From NCBI RefSeq assembly GCF_900090195.1, contig NZ_LT607803.1, forward strand, positions 7,032,229-7,096,228: 64,000 nucleotides of DNA. The letters run 5' to 3'. This stretch comes from Variovorax sp. HW608 (lineage in GTDB: Bacteria; Pseudomonadota; Gammaproteobacteria; Burkholderiales; Burkholderiaceae_C). Position 1 is the stretch's first letter, and each line of letters opens with the position of its first letter. Made by a program: the position numbers and the translations under genes. Positions 34,724 to 43,779 of this stretch are shown piece after piece. Under the pieces are notes generated by a model that was not told where the DNA came from, ran no database searches, and was given only the letters and a program-made list of their open reading frames with translations.

Positions 34724-35795
34724 GCAGCCGGCCCGCGTGAGCGCGCCCGTCGCCGCCGCGCCACGGTCCGTGGTCGCGGCCAGCTACCTGCTCATCGCCG
34801 GCACCTTGCTGCTCGTCATGTGGCAGGGGCTGCTGCCCGGCCTGCTCTGCGTCTGCATCGGTTTTCTCGGCACGCGCTGGATCGCCCGCGTGCTGGACGG
34901 GTCGCTTCGCGGTTCCGGCAAGCTCAGCGCCAATGACCCGGCCTGGGCCAGGACCCGGCCCTTCGCCCGCGTGGTGGCGGCCGCGGTGGTCATGCTGGCG
35001 CCGATCGGCCTCCTGACGCTGGGCTTTGCCGAGGCGCGAGACTTCGTGCTCGATGCGCCTGACCAGTACAAGGAACTGCTCGACTTCGTGGCCCGCACCG
35101 TGCTGGAGCTGCGCCTCAAGCTGCCGCCCGACATCGCAGCCTACCTGCCGGAAGGCGCCGCCGAAGTGCAGCGCACCGTCGCCAGCTATCTGCGCACCCA
35201 GGCGGGATCGCTGGCGCTGACCGGCCGGGCGTGGCTCGGCGGCCTGCTCTTCGCCTATGTCGGCCTGATCGTCGGCGCGCTTGCCGCGGTGGCCAACGAG
35301 GCGCCTTCGCGCCGGCCGCTGGCCCGGCAGCTGCGTGAACGCATCCTGCTTTTCGGCGAGGCCTTCGGACAGATCGTCGCCGCCCAGTTCTGGATCGCGG
35401 CCTTCAACACCCTGCTGACCGCCATCTTCCTGTTGTTCCTGCTTCCGATGTGGCAGATGGAACTGCCCTACACGCCGGCGCTGATCACGCTGACCTTCGT
35501 GGCCGGGCTCGTGCCGATCGTCGGCAACCTGGTCTGCAACACCGTCATCACGCTGGTGGGCCTGTCGGTCTCGCCGTTCGTCGCCTTGGCGTGCCTGGCG
35601 TTCCTGGTCCTGATCCACAAGGCCGAATACCTGATCAACGCCAAGGTGGTCGGCAGCCGCACCCAGATGGCCGTGTGGGAACTGCTCACGGTCATGTTCG
35701 TGGCCGAGGCGGTGTGGGGCCCGGCCGGGCTGGTGGCGGCGCCGCTCTTCTACGCCTACCTCAAGAAAGAGCTCAAGGCGGCCGAGCTGGTCTGA
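34668..35795 (+). CDS. AI-2E-family (PerM-like) transporter
   Basis: A 375-residue membrane protein with about seven hydrophobic segments. Its C-terminal half, from [20 protein letters not shown] through [16 protein letters not shown] to [20 protein letters not shown], is typical of the AI-2 exporter family. The start at 34668 has GGAG ten bases upstream and lies 56 nt inside purM, so its N-terminus is encoded in a second frame of purM. Substrate unknown. Confidence 0.85.
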   Translation: MKSAPSPSAAPAPPSSSPEQPARVSAPVAAAPRSVVAASYLLIAGTLLLVMWQGLLPGLLCVCIGFLGTRWIARVLDGSLRGSGKLSANDPAWARTRPFARVVAAAVVMLAPIGLLTLGFAEARDFVLDAPDQYKELLDFVARTVLELRLKLPPDIAAYLPEGAAEVQRTVASYLRTQAGSLALTGRAWLGGLLFAYVGLIVGALAAVANEAPSRRPLARQLRERILLFGEAFGQIVAAQFWIAAFNTLLTAIFLLFLLPMWQMELPYTPALITLTFVAGLVPIVGNLVCNTVITLVGLSVSPFVALACLAFLVLIHKAEYLINAKVVGSRTQMAVWELLTVMFVAEAVWGPAGLVAAPLFYAYLKKELKAAELV

Positions 35796-35807
35796 GGCGC
35801 TCGATGT

Positions 35808-35827
35808 CCTGAATTGATCGATTCAGG
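35808..35827. promoter_or_regulatory. Inverted repeat CCTGAAT-n6-ATTCAGG
   Basis: A perfect 7-bp dyad 13 nt after the permease stop. No T tract follows, so it is not a standard terminator. It shares its half-site with the next repeat. Confidence 0.4.
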
Positions 35828-35866
35828 TCCTCGCGGGTGCGGACGAATGGCCTCCAGCCAATCGAA

Positions 35867-35891
35867 AATCAGGTGCATCATCCACCTGATT
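35867..35891. promoter_or_regulatory. Inverted repeat AATCAGGTG-n7-CACCTGATT
   Basis: A perfect 9-bp dyad 17 nt before the isochorismatase-like ATG. It could be an operator, possibly for the GlxA-type regulator of the same operon, or an mRNA hairpin close to the ribosome-binding site. Confidence 0.45.
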
Positions 35892-35908
35892 GCCGGAGTT
35901 TCCGCCCC

Positions 35909-36481
35909 ATGAAAACCTGTCTCATTGTGATCGATGTCCAGGAGTCGTTCCGTCATCGCCCGTTCTTCACCGAGCGCGATCTCGCGCCGTACCTGTCGGC
36001 CCAGAATGCCCTGATCGCCGGTTTCGCGAAGGCCGGCGCGCCGATCGTCCGGGTCTTTCACAGCGACGGCCCCAAGACGGCGGAAAACCCGTTCGCGATC
36101 GAATCGGGCCATGTCCGCCCGCTCGAGGGCCTCGCGGACTTCGGGGCCGCGGCCACCTTCACGAAGAGCCGCCACAGCGCGCTCGTCGGCACCGGGCTCG
36201 ATGTCTGGCTCACGCGCAATCACATCGACCGCATCGTCATCAGCGGCATCCGCACCGAGCAGTGCTGCGAGACCACCGCGCGCCATGCGTCGGACCTGGG
36301 CTGGGAGGTGGACTACGTGACCGACGCCACGCTGACCTTCGACATGGTCCAGCCGGACGGCCAGCGCCTTTCGGCGGCCGACGTCAAGGTGCGCACCGCG
36401 ACGGTGCTGCAGGGCCGCTTCGCGACGCTCTGTTCCGTCGACGAGGCGCTCGCCCGTGAGGGCGAGAAGATCGCGGCATGA
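35909..36481 (+). CDS. Isochorismatase-like cysteine hydrolase
   Basis: A 190-residue protein. The catalytic Asp lies in CLIVIDVQESF, the Lys in FTKSRHSA and the Cys in GIRTEQCCETTARHA, the triad of the nicotinamidase/isochorismatase fold. It likely hydrolyses an amide or related bond of a small molecule. It overlaps by 4 nt the downstream GlxA-family regulator, which probably controls it. Confidence 0.9.
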   Translation: MKTCLIVIDVQESFRHRPFFTERDLAPYLSAQNALIAGFAKAGAPIVRVFHSDGPKTAENPFAIESGHVRPLEGLADFGAAATFTKSRHSALVGTGLDVWLTRNHIDRIVISGIRTEQCCETTARHASDLGWEVDYVTDATLTFDMVQPDGQRLSAADVKVRTATVLQGRFATLCSVDEALAREGEKIAA

Positions 36482-37479
36482 ACGCGCCCCAGCGCCTGGA
36501 CGACACGCCGACCCGCGTCGTCTTCGCGCTGCTGCCGCACAGCCTCGTGCTCGACTGGGCGGGGCCGGCGGAGGCGCTTCGCATCGCCAACCAGTTGCTG
36601 GTCGCGAGCGGCCGGCCGCCGCGATTCGAGCTCGTGTTCGCGAGCCCCGAACCGAGCTCGGTCAGCTCGGTCGGCGTCACGCTCTCGGGCCTGCAGCCAC
36701 TGCCCTGCGACTGGACGTCGCCGTCCTGGGTCGTGCTGGTCGGCATGCCGGGCCGGACCATTTCCGTCGACAACCCGCCCGCACAGGCGCTGCTGCATTG
36801 GCTGCGCGGGCCGCGCCTCGAACAGGGCCGGCTCGAACTCGTGACCATCTGCGCCGGCACCCTGCTCGCGGCCCACGCCGGTCTCCTCGCGGGACACCGC
36901 GCCACCACGCACCACCATCATCTCGACGAGTTGCGGGAGATCGAAGCGCGGTGCGACGTGGTCTCGAACCGCGTGTTCGTCCTCGATCCGCCGCTCTTCA
37001 GCAGCGCCGGCGTGACGACCGGCATCGACCTGCTGCTGCACCGGATCGCAAAGACCTGCGGCGAATCGCTTGCCGCGCGCGTGGCGCAGACGATGGTGGT
37101 GGCGATGCGGCGCGGGCCGCAGGACCCCGAACTGTCGCCCTTCCTCGCCTACCGCAACCACCTGCATCCCGCGCTGCACAAGGTGCAGGACGCCGTCAGC
37201 GAAAAGCCGCAGGCCGACTGGACCGTGCCCCGGATGGCCGACGTCGCGCACACCTCGCCGCGCCACCTGACGCGCCTCTTCGTCGAGCATGCCGGCGTCG
37301 CGCCGCTCGCCTACCTGCGCCGCCTTCGGCTTGCAACGGCGCAGGCCGCGCTGCAATCGGGCGCGAACGTCACGCGCGCGGCGGAAATCTCGGGCTTCGG
37401 GTCCGACACGCAATTGCGCCGCGCCTGGCGGCAGTTCGGCTTGGGCGGGTCGCCATCGACCGCCAGCGCCATCCGCTAG
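36478..37479 (+). CDS. GlxA-family AraC-type transcriptional regulator
   Basis: A 333-residue regulator. The N-terminal DJ-1/PfpI-like domain has the nucleophile-elbow remnant TICAGTLLAAHAGLL. The C-terminal AraC domain has two HTHs (MADVAHTSPRHLTRLFVEHA and TRAAEISGFGSDTQLRRAWR). Such proteins sense small nitrogenous metabolites. It is translationally coupled to the hydrolase gene. Confidence 0.9.
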   Translation: MNAPQRLDDTPTRVVFALLPHSLVLDWAGPAEALRIANQLLVASGRPPRFELVFASPEPSSVSSVGVTLSGLQPLPCDWTSPSWVVLVGMPGRTISVDNPPAQALLHWLRGPRLEQGRLELVTICAGTLLAAHAGLLAGHRATTHHHHLDELREIEARCDVVSNRVFVLDPPLFSSAGVTTGIDLLLHRIAKTCGESLAARVAQTMVVAMRRGPQDPELSPFLAYRNHLHPALHKVQDAVSEKPQADWTVPRMADVAHTSPRHLTRLFVEHAGVAPLAYLRRLRLATAQAALQSGANVTRAAEISGFGSDTQLRRAWRQFGLGGSPSTASAIR

Positions 37480-37482
37480 AGG

Positions 37483-37932
37483 CTAGAGATATCCGCAGAA
37501 GCGCAGCACGTGCCCGTCGGGCTCGCGAATCGCGAATTCGCGCAGGCCCCAGGGTTGGGAAGTCGGTGGCTCGATCACGTTGACGCCGCGCTTCACGTAG
37601 GCGGCGTGCAGTCCATCCACATCGCGCCCGACATGGATCACGATCTCGCCGCGCCACGGTTGGGCGTCCCGCCGCCCGCATTGCCACAGGCGGATGTAGA
37701 CCGGATCGCCGTAGCTGCGATCGCCCTTCTTCACCCGCGCATAGCTCGGCGGCTCGCCGGCGATGAAGTCGATCTCGAAGCCGAGCACATCGCGGAAATA
37801 GCGCGCCGCGCGTGCGGCATCCGTCACCGGAAGCACCGGCTGGATGCCATGGAACTCGTGCAGCGTGCCGAGGTCGACCGCCGGGGCCGCGGTGGCGTCC
37901 CGATCCGGGTCGGGTGCCGGCGGCGAGGCCAT
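37483..37932 (-). CDS. VOC-family (glyoxalase/bleomycin-resistance-like) protein
   Basis: A 149-residue protein with one pair of beta-alpha-beta-beta-beta units. QPVLPVTDAARAARYFRDVLGFEID is the family start, and EFAIREPDGHVLRFC carries the distal metal-type Glu. The first ~25 residues are Pro/Ala/Asp rich. It begins on the last base of the SirB1 stop (TGATG). Metal and substrate unknown. Confidence 0.85.
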   Translation of the reverse strand: MASPPAPDPDRDATAAPAVDLGTLHEFHGIQPVLPVTDAARAARYFRDVLGFEIDFIAGEPPSYARVKKGDRSYGDPVYIRLWQCGRRDAQPWRGEIVIHVGRDVDGLHAAYVKRGVNVIEPPTSQPWGLREFAIREPDGHVLRFCGYL

Positions 37933-38783
37933 CAGCTCTCCGCGCGGCGCAGAGCGGCAACGCGCTCCGCGATGGTGTCGATGTCCAGCGCTTCCTCGGC
38001 GTGCGCGAGGTAGGTCTCCAGATCGCGGACCGCGAGCGTCGAATTGCCCTGCTCGGCATGCGCCAGGCCGCGATCCCGGTACTCGCCCCACGCTTCGGGA
38101 AAGAGGGCGACCAGGCGGTCCTGCACCGCGATCGCGCGTTGCCAGTCCTCCTGCGCGTGATGGATCTCCTTCAGGTTGCGCAGCATGCGCCCGATGATCT
38201 CGCGCGGCGTGGCCGGCTGCAGATACAGGCCGAGCGGCACGTCGAAGTCGCCCACGAGGCCGTTGCTGCGCTTGTAGGGTTCGAGCCGCTCGCTGAGCTC
38301 CTCGCGCGACAGCGACTTGCCGGTGAAGGGGTCGATGACCACCTGCCCCTTGGGCAGCGTGACCTTGAGCATGAAATGCCCCGGGAAACCCACGCCACGC
38401 GCCTGCAGGCCGAGGCCGTGCGCCAGTTCCATCCACAGCACGGCGAGCGAGATCGGAATGCCGCGACGCGTGCGCAACACGGCGTTCAGGTAGCTGTTGT
38501 CCGGGTCGTAGTAGTCGTTGACGTTGCCGCCGAAGCTCAGGTCGTGGAAGAAGAACTGGTTGAGCGCCCGCAGGCGTTGCAGCGGCGCCGCATCGGCGGG
38601 CAGGCGGCGCTTGAGGCGCGCGAGCAACTGGTCGACGTCGCCGAGCACCTGCTGGACATCGAGTTCAGGGTATTCGTCCTGCGCGATGCTCGCCGCCGCC
38701 TCGAGCAATGGAAACTCCTCGTCGCTCTTGACGAGCGAATCGAAATACTCGAGAGCGGTGGGCGCCTGAAAGCTGAACGTCAT
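37932..38783 (-). CDS. SirB1-family protein (transglutaminase-like plus TPR)
   Basis: A 283-residue protein. The N-terminal transglutaminase-like core contains LNQFFFHDLSFGGNVNDYYD, LRTRRGIPISLAVLWMELA and GFPGHFMLKV. The C-terminal third has TPR-like helices (WQRAIAVQDRLVALFPEAW). Often annotated as a tetratricopeptide or SirB1 protein; activity not established. Confidence 0.88.
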   Translation of the reverse strand: MTFSFQAPTALEYFDSLVKSDEEFPLLEAAASIAQDEYPELDVQQVLGDVDQLLARLKRRLPADAAPLQRLRALNQFFFHDLSFGGNVNDYYDPDNSYLNAVLRTRRGIPISLAVLWMELAHGLGLQARGVGFPGHFMLKVTLPKGQVVIDPFTGKSLSREELSERLEPYKRSNGLVGDFDVPLGLYLQPATPREIIGRMLRNLKEIHHAQEDWQRAIAVQDRLVALFPEAWGEYRDRGLAHAEQGNSTLAVRDLETYLAHAEEALDIDTIAERVAALRRAES

Positions 38784-38841
38784 GTGGCTTTGTAGAGGAG
38801 CGAAGGGGGAGCGTCAAGGCTGACGGCACCGAAGCGGGCGA

Positions 38842-40401
38842 TCAGTGACGCACGAAACGGCGCAGCTTCACGCCGACCACGGCCAGCACCGCGAAATAGA
38901 GCAGCGCGGCCCCCGCAATCAGTGCCGCGAGCAGGCCGATGCGAACGAGGCGCGCCTCGCGCAGGGCGATCCAGTCGAAATGCCGCGCGCCCCACAGCAA
39001 GAGCACCGCCAGCACCAGCGTGCCGATCGCCACCTGCAGCAGGAACTTGCCCCACCCCGGTTCGGGCTTGTAACTGCCGCGCCGGATCAGCCCGACCAGC
39101 AGCCAGGCGGCGTTGACCATCGCGCCGATGCCGATCGTGAGCGTGAGCGCGGCGTGCTGCAGCCACGGCACCAGGAGGAAGTTGAGCGCCTGCGTGAGCA
39201 CCAGGACACCGACCGCGATCAGCATGGGCGTGCGCATGTCGTGCTTGGCGTAGTAGCCGGGCGCGAGCACCTTGATCGCCACGAGGCCGACCAGCCCCAC
39301 GCCGTAGCCCATGAGCGCCGCGGTGGTGCGCCGCACGTCCGCCTCGCCGAACGCACCGTTGTGGAACAGCACCGCCACCAGCGGCTGCGAAAAGACCAGC
39401 AGCGCCAACGCGCAGGGCACGGACAGCAGCACCACGAGGCGCAGGCCCCAGTCCAGCATCGACGAATAGCGCGCGTCGTCCTTCGCCGCGCGCGCGCTGG
39501 CCAGTTGCGGCATCAGCACCACGCCCAGCGCCACGCCGAGCAGCGCGGTCGGGAATTCCATCAGGCGGTCGGCGTTGGTGATCCAGGTCACGCTGCCGGT
39601 GGCGAGGTGCGATGCGATCTGCGTGTTGATGAGCAGCGAGATCTGCGCCACGCTGACGCCGATCAACGCGGGAAGCATCAGGCCGACGATCTTGCGCGTC
39701 GTCGGGTCGGCCCATGCCGCGCGGATCGCGGCGGCGCTCACGCCGATCCTCGGCAGCATGCCGAGGCCGCGCAGGGCCGGGATCTGGATAGCGAGCTGGA
39801 GCATTCCGCCCACCATCACGCCCACGCACTGCGCATAGATCGGTTCGATCCCCATTCGGCGAAACCACGGCGCGCCGAGCACGATCGAGAGGATCAGCGC
39901 CACGTTGAGCAGAACCGGCGAAGCGGCCGGCACGGCGAACTTGCGCCAGGTGTTGAGCACGCCGCCGGCCAGCGCCACCAGGGACATGAAACCGATGTAA
40001 GGGAACATCCAGCGCGTCATGACGACGGCGGCATCGAAGCCGGCCGGCTTCAGCCCGCTCGCCATCGCCCAGACCATGACCGGCGCGCCGATCACGCCGA
40101 GCGCGCAAATGAACACCAGGGTCCAGGTCAGGAGCGTCGAGACGTGGTCGACCAGCTTTTTGGCTCCCTGGTCCCCCTCTTCCGTCTTGGTCGCCGCCAG
40201 CACCGGCACGAAGGCCTGGCTGAAGGCCCCCTCCCCGAAGACCCGGCGGAACAGATTCGGGATGCGAAATGCGACGTAGAAGGCGTCGGTCATCGCGCTG
40301 ACGCCGAAGACCGAGGTCATGAGGACGTCGCGGACGAGGCCCGTCACCCGGGAAGCGAGCGTCAGGATCGAGACGGTGGAGGCGGATTTGAAGAGGGACA
40401 C
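38842..40401 (-). CDS. murJ: Lipid II flippase MurJ
   Basis: A 519-residue MATE-like membrane protein with about 14 helices that flips lipid II across the inner membrane. [45 protein letters not shown] (in two parts) and YAKHDMRTP are characteristic. GTG at 40401 is chosen as start because family members begin with SLFKSAST; in-frame starts upstream add an unconserved tail. Confidence 0.95.
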   Translation of the reverse strand: MSLFKSASTVSILTLASRVTGLVRDVLMTSVFGVSAMTDAFYVAFRIPNLFRRVFGEGAFSQAFVPVLAATKTEEGDQGAKKLVDHVSTLLTWTLVFICALGVIGAPVMVWAMASGLKPAGFDAAVVMTRWMFPYIGFMSLVALAGGVLNTWRKFAVPAASPVLLNVALILSIVLGAPWFRRMGIEPIYAQCVGVMVGGMLQLAIQIPALRGLGMLPRIGVSAAAIRAAWADPTTRKIVGLMLPALIGVSVAQISLLINTQIASHLATGSVTWITNADRLMEFPTALLGVALGVVLMPQLASARAAKDDARYSSMLDWGLRLVVLLSVPCALALLVFSQPLVAVLFHNGAFGEADVRRTTAALMGYGVGLVGLVAIKVLAPGYYAKHDMRTPMLIAVGVLVLTQALNFLLVPWLQHAALTLTIGIGAMVNAAWLLVGLIRRGSYKPEPGWGKFLLQVAIGTLVLAVLLLWGARHFDWIALREARLVRIGLLAALIAGAALLYFAVLAVVGVKLRRFVRH

Positions 40402-40440
40402 GGCCCGCAGAAATTTAGAACACCCCCATGCGCCTTCGGC

Positions 40441-40497
40441 GCTCCCCCTCAAGGGGGCGCACCCAGCGGCCCGGCAAAGCCGGTTCCGCGGGTGCCC
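40441..40497. repeat. Dispersed intergenic GC-rich repeat, copy B
   Basis: Near-identical inverted copy of 5873-5931, containing the CCCCCTCAAGGGGG hairpin and AGCCGGTTCCGCGGGTGCCC. It lies in the divergent murJ/rpsT gap. Confidence 0.75.
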
Positions 40498-40533
40498 TGG
40501 CCTGGGATGGCGTTAGTTTTATTGGTAGTGCCC

Positions 40534-40539
40534 TATAAT
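40534..40539 (+). promoter_or_regulatory. rpsT: Promoter -10 box of rpsT
   Basis: A perfect TATAAT 45 nt before the rpsT start; the -35 region around 40511-40518 (GTTAGT/TTAGTT) is weak. Confidence 0.6.
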
Positions 40540-40584
40540 AGAAGGCTTTGCTGCAACATCCACAGACACTCAAGGAATATCACC

Positions 40585-40884
40585 GTGGCATCTACCAAGC
40601 CCAAGAAGAAGAACCCGCGCCTCGCGTCGGGCCGCAAGCGCGCCCGCCAGGACGTCAAGCTCAACGCTGCGAACACCTCGCTGCGCTCCAAATACCGCAC
40701 CGCCGTGAAGAACGTCGAGAAGGCCGTCCTGGCCGGCGACAAGACCAAGGCGGCTGAAAACTTCGCGAAGGCCCAAAGCGTCCTCGACACCGTCGCCGAC
40801 AAGGGCATCTTCCACAAGAACAAGGCGGCTCGCGACAAGAGCCGCCTGGCAGCCAAGGTCAAGTCCCTGGCCCTCGCCGCCTGA
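40585..40884 (+). CDS. rpsT: 30S ribosomal protein S20
   Basis: A 99-residue basic helical S20 ([37 protein letters not shown]). The start is GTG with AAGGA nine bases upstream. A non-ATG start is also known for E. coli rpsT, where it is part of autoregulation, so the GTG may be functional here. Single-gene unit with its own promoter and terminator. Confidence 0.97.
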   Translation: MASTKPKKKNPRLASGRKRARQDVKLNAANTSLRSKYRTAVKNVEKAVLAGDKTKAAENFAKAQSVLDTVADKGIFHKNKAARDKSRLAAKVKSLALAA

Positions 40885-40955
40885 CACTTTCAGGCAAACA
40901 GCCCGGACCGGTTCGCTGGTCCGCCGTTTGATCCGGGTGCGCTGCAGCAAAGAAG

Positions 40956-40980
40956 AAAAACCGCCTTCGGGCGGTTTTTT
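40956..40980 (+). terminator. Terminator of rpsT
   Basis: CCGCC (40961-40965), TTCG tetraloop, GGCGG (40970-40974), then six T. A5 upstream makes it usable from both sides, including by the converging DUF3579 gene. Confidence 0.93.
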
Positions 40981-41026
40981 CATGGGCGCTCCGTTTGCAG
41001 GGGCTCCGGGGAGGGTCGCCCTCCGG

Positions 41027-41386
41027 TTACTTTTCCGTCACGACCGCAGGCTTGGCAGGCGCCCTGGCCGGGGCTTCCGGCGCATCCGGAACCAGGCAGG
41101 CTTCCGCCACCTGCAGGTTGTTGTCCTTGGCGAAGTTGACGCAGAAATCCCAGGCCATCGGCTCCAGGTCGCGCAGCTGCCGGTTGACGACCACGCACTT
41201 GACGCCGTTGATGACCGTCGGGATGCACCACGGCGAATAACTCAGATGGCTGCCCGGCTGCGGTCCGCCCGGGCGAAACGAACACATCACGCCGGCCAGC
41301 CGTTCGGCCCAGTCGCTCGGGCGAAAGGTCCGGCCATCGTGGGTGATGCCCTGAATGAAGATTTCTTTGGCGTTGGGAGAGACCAT
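41027..41386 (-). CDS. DUF3579 domain protein
   Basis: A 119-residue protein of the betaproteobacterial DUF3579 family. EIFIQGITHDGRTFRPSDWA, RLAGVMCSF, VRNR-like VVNRQLRDLEPMAWDF and CVNFAKDNNLQ are visible. The Ala/Pro-rich tail is variable. The start MVSPNAKEIF at 41386 is chosen because upstream sequence is not conserved-looking. Divergent from argD, and in many relatives it sits beside argD/argF. Function unknown. Confidence 0.8.
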   Translation of the reverse strand: MVSPNAKEIFIQGITHDGRTFRPSDWAERLAGVMCSFRPGGPQPGSHLSYSPWCIPTVINGVKCVVVNRQLRDLEPMAWDFCVNFAKDNNLQVAEACLVPDAPEAPARAPAKPAVVTEK

Positions 41387-41552
41387 CGGTCGGTTGGCGG
41401 GATGAATGCACGGGCTCGTGCTGCGCCGCACAACCGATTCTATCCGGGGGTCCCGCGCGCGACATACGCAGGGGCATTGGTGTGATGCGCAATCCTCAAT
41501 GAAGGCTTCAAAACGGACGCCTAGAATCCGCGTTCCCTTTTCGGAGATACGC

Positions 41553-42758
41553 ATGAGCGCCACCGCCGCCCCCTCTTCGCCCCACGTCATGAACACCTAC
41601 GGCCGCCTGCCGATCGCGCTGTCGCACGGCCAGGGCTGCCGAGTCTGGGACACCGAAGGCCGTGCGTACCTCGACGGCCTGGGCGGCATCGCCGTCAACA
41701 CGCTGGGCCACAACCACCCGGAACTGGTGCCGGCGCTGCAGGACCAGATTTCCAAGCTGATCCACAGCTCCAACTACTACCACGTCACTGGCCAGGAGAA
41801 GCTCGCGGCCAAGCTGACCGAGCTGGCCGGCATGACCAACGTCTTCTTCTGTTCCACCGGCCTGGAAGCCAACGAGGCGGCGCTCAAGCTGGCGCGCAAG
41901 TTCGGCCATGAAAAGGGCATCGACCGGCCCGAGATCGTGGTCTACGAGGCGGCCTTCCACGGCCGCAGCATCGCCACGCTGTCGGCCACCGGCAACCCGA
42001 AGATCCAGAAGGGCTTCGAGCCGCTGGTCGAAGGCTTCATCCGGGTGCCGCTCAACGACTTCGACGCGCTCAAGAAGGCCACCGAAGGCAATCCGAACGT
42101 GGTCGCCGTGATGTTCGAGACCATCCAGGGCGAAGGTGGCATCCATCCGATGCGCTGGGAATACCTGCGCCAGGTGCGCCAGCTCTGCGACGAGCGCGAC
42201 TGGCTCATGGTGATCGACGAGGTGCAGTGCGGCATGGGCCGCACCGGCAAGTGGTTCGCGCACCAGTGGGCCGGCATCACGCCGGACGTGATGCCGCTGG
42301 CCAAGGGCCTCGGCTCGGGCGTGCCGGTCGGCGCGGTGGTCGCGGGTCCGCGCGCCGCAACCATCTTCGGGCCGGGCAACCACGGCACGACCTTCGGCGG
42401 CAACCCGCTCGCCATGCGCGCCGGCATCGAGACGATCCGGATCATGGAAGAGCAGAATCTGCTCGACAACGCCGCGAAGGTCGGCGCCCACCTGAAGGCC
42501 GCGCTGGAGCGCGAGCTCGGCGGCGTGGCCGGCGTGAAGGAAGTCCGGGGCCAGGGCCTGATGCTCGGCATCGAGCTCGAACGCACCTGCGGCGAGATCC
42601 TCAATCGCGCCTGCGAAGCCGGCCTGCTCTTGAGCGTGACCGCCGACAGCGTGATCCGACTCGTGCCACCATTGATCCTGAGCATCGCCGAAGCGGATGA
42701 GATCGTGGCGATCCTCGCCCCGATCGTGAAAGCCTTCCTCGCGGAACCTCAACCATGA
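41553..42758 (+). CDS. argD: Acetylornithine aminotransferase
   Basis: A 401-residue fold-type I class III PLP enzyme of arginine synthesis. HVMNTYGRLPIALSHGQGCR, FFCSTGLEANEAALKLAR, IDEVQCGMGRTGKWFA and MPLAKGLGSGVPVGA (PLP lysine) are diagnostic. ATG at 41553 has GGAG eight bases upstream, and a possible -10 TAGAAT lies at 41522-41527. It overlaps argF by 4 nt. Confidence 0.95.
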   Translation: MSATAAPSSPHVMNTYGRLPIALSHGQGCRVWDTEGRAYLDGLGGIAVNTLGHNHPELVPALQDQISKLIHSSNYYHVTGQEKLAAKLTELAGMTNVFFCSTGLEANEAALKLARKFGHEKGIDRPEIVVYEAAFHGRSIATLSATGNPKIQKGFEPLVEGFIRVPLNDFDALKKATEGNPNVVAVMFETIQGEGGIHPMRWEYLRQVRQLCDERDWLMVIDEVQCGMGRTGKWFAHQWAGITPDVMPLAKGLGSGVPVGAVVAGPRAATIFGPGNHGTTFGGNPLAMRAGIETIRIMEEQNLLDNAAKVGAHLKAALERELGGVAGVKEVRGQGLMLGIELERTCGEILNRACEAGLLLSVTADSVIRLVPPLILSIAEADEIVAILAPIVKAFLAEPQP

Positions 42759-43723
42759 GCCAGACGCCCGCCCTCAAGCATTACCTGCAGTTTTCGGATC
42801 TCACCGCGGACGACTACGCGTACCTGCTCGCGCGCGCCGCGCTGATCAAGAAGAAATTCAAGGCCTACGAAAAGCATCAGCCGCTGGTCGACCGGACGCT
42901 GGCGATGATCTTCGAGAAGGCCTCGACCCGCACGCGGGTGAGCTTCGAGGCGGGCATGTACCAGCTCGGGGGCAGCGTGGTGCACCTCACCACCGGCGAC
43001 AGCCAGCTCGGGCGTGCCGAGCCGATCGAGGACAGCGCCAAGGTCATCAGCCGCATGGTGGACCTCGTGATGATCCGGACCTTCGAGCAGACCAAGATCG
43101 AGGCCTTTGCCGCGCACTCGCGCGTGCCGGTGATCAACGGGCTGACCAACGAGTTCCACCCCTGCCAGATCCTCGCCGACATCTTCACCTACCTGGAGCA
43201 CCGCGGCACGAATTCGGAAGGAATGCCGGACCTGGCATTCCTGGCCGGCAAGACGGTGGCCTGGGTCGGCGACGGCAACAACATGGCCAACACCTGGCTG
43301 CAGGCGAGCGAGATCCTCGGCTTCACGGTGCACGTGAGCACGCCGAGCGGCTACGAGGTCGACCAGTCGATCGCCGGCATCCGCTCCAGCGACAGCTACA
43401 AGGTGTTCAAGGACCCGATGGAAGCCTGCCGCGGCGCCGACCTGGTCACCACCGACGTCTGGACCAGCATGGGCTACGAGGCCGAGAACGAGGCCCGCCG
43501 CGCCGCCTTCGCCGAGTGGTGCGTCGACACCGACATGATGCGCGTCGCGCAGCCGGACGCCCTCTTCATGCACTGCCTGCCGGCGCACCGCGGCGAGGAG
43601 GTCGAGGCCGAGGTCATCGATGGCCCGCAATCGGTGGTCTGGGACGAGGCCGAGAACCGGATGCACGTGCAGAAGGCGCTCATGGAGTACCTCCTGCTCG
43701 GCCGGCTGGCCCTCGGGGGCTGA
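42755..43723 (+). CDS. argF: Ornithine carbamoyltransferase
   Basis: A 322-residue OTCase that makes citrulline. Carbamoyl-phosphate sites FEKASTRTRVSFE (S-T-R-T) and EFHPCQILAD (H-P-C-Q), and the ornithine site MHCLPAHRGEEV, are present. It forms a translationally coupled pair with argD. Confidence 0.97.
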   Translation: MSQTPALKHYLQFSDLTADDYAYLLARAALIKKKFKAYEKHQPLVDRTLAMIFEKASTRTRVSFEAGMYQLGGSVVHLTTGDSQLGRAEPIEDSAKVISRMVDLVMIRTFEQTKIEAFAAHSRVPVINGLTNEFHPCQILADIFTYLEHRGTNSEGMPDLAFLAGKTVAWVGDGNNMANTWLQASEILGFTVHVSTPSGYEVDQSIAGIRSSDSYKVFKDPMEACRGADLVTTDVWTSMGYEAENEARRAAFAEWCVDTDMMRVAQPDALFMHCLPAHRGEEVEAEVIDGPQSVVWDEAENRMHVQKALMEYLLLGRLALGG

Positions 43724-43779
43724 TCCCTCCTCGAACGGCGATATTTGGAAACTCCCGCTCATGGCGTTAACGTCGCGCC

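Noticed and set aside
35808..35827. Intrinsic terminator of the permease gene
   Set aside because: No T tract follows the dyad and its half-site recurs in the second repeat, which fits an operator better.
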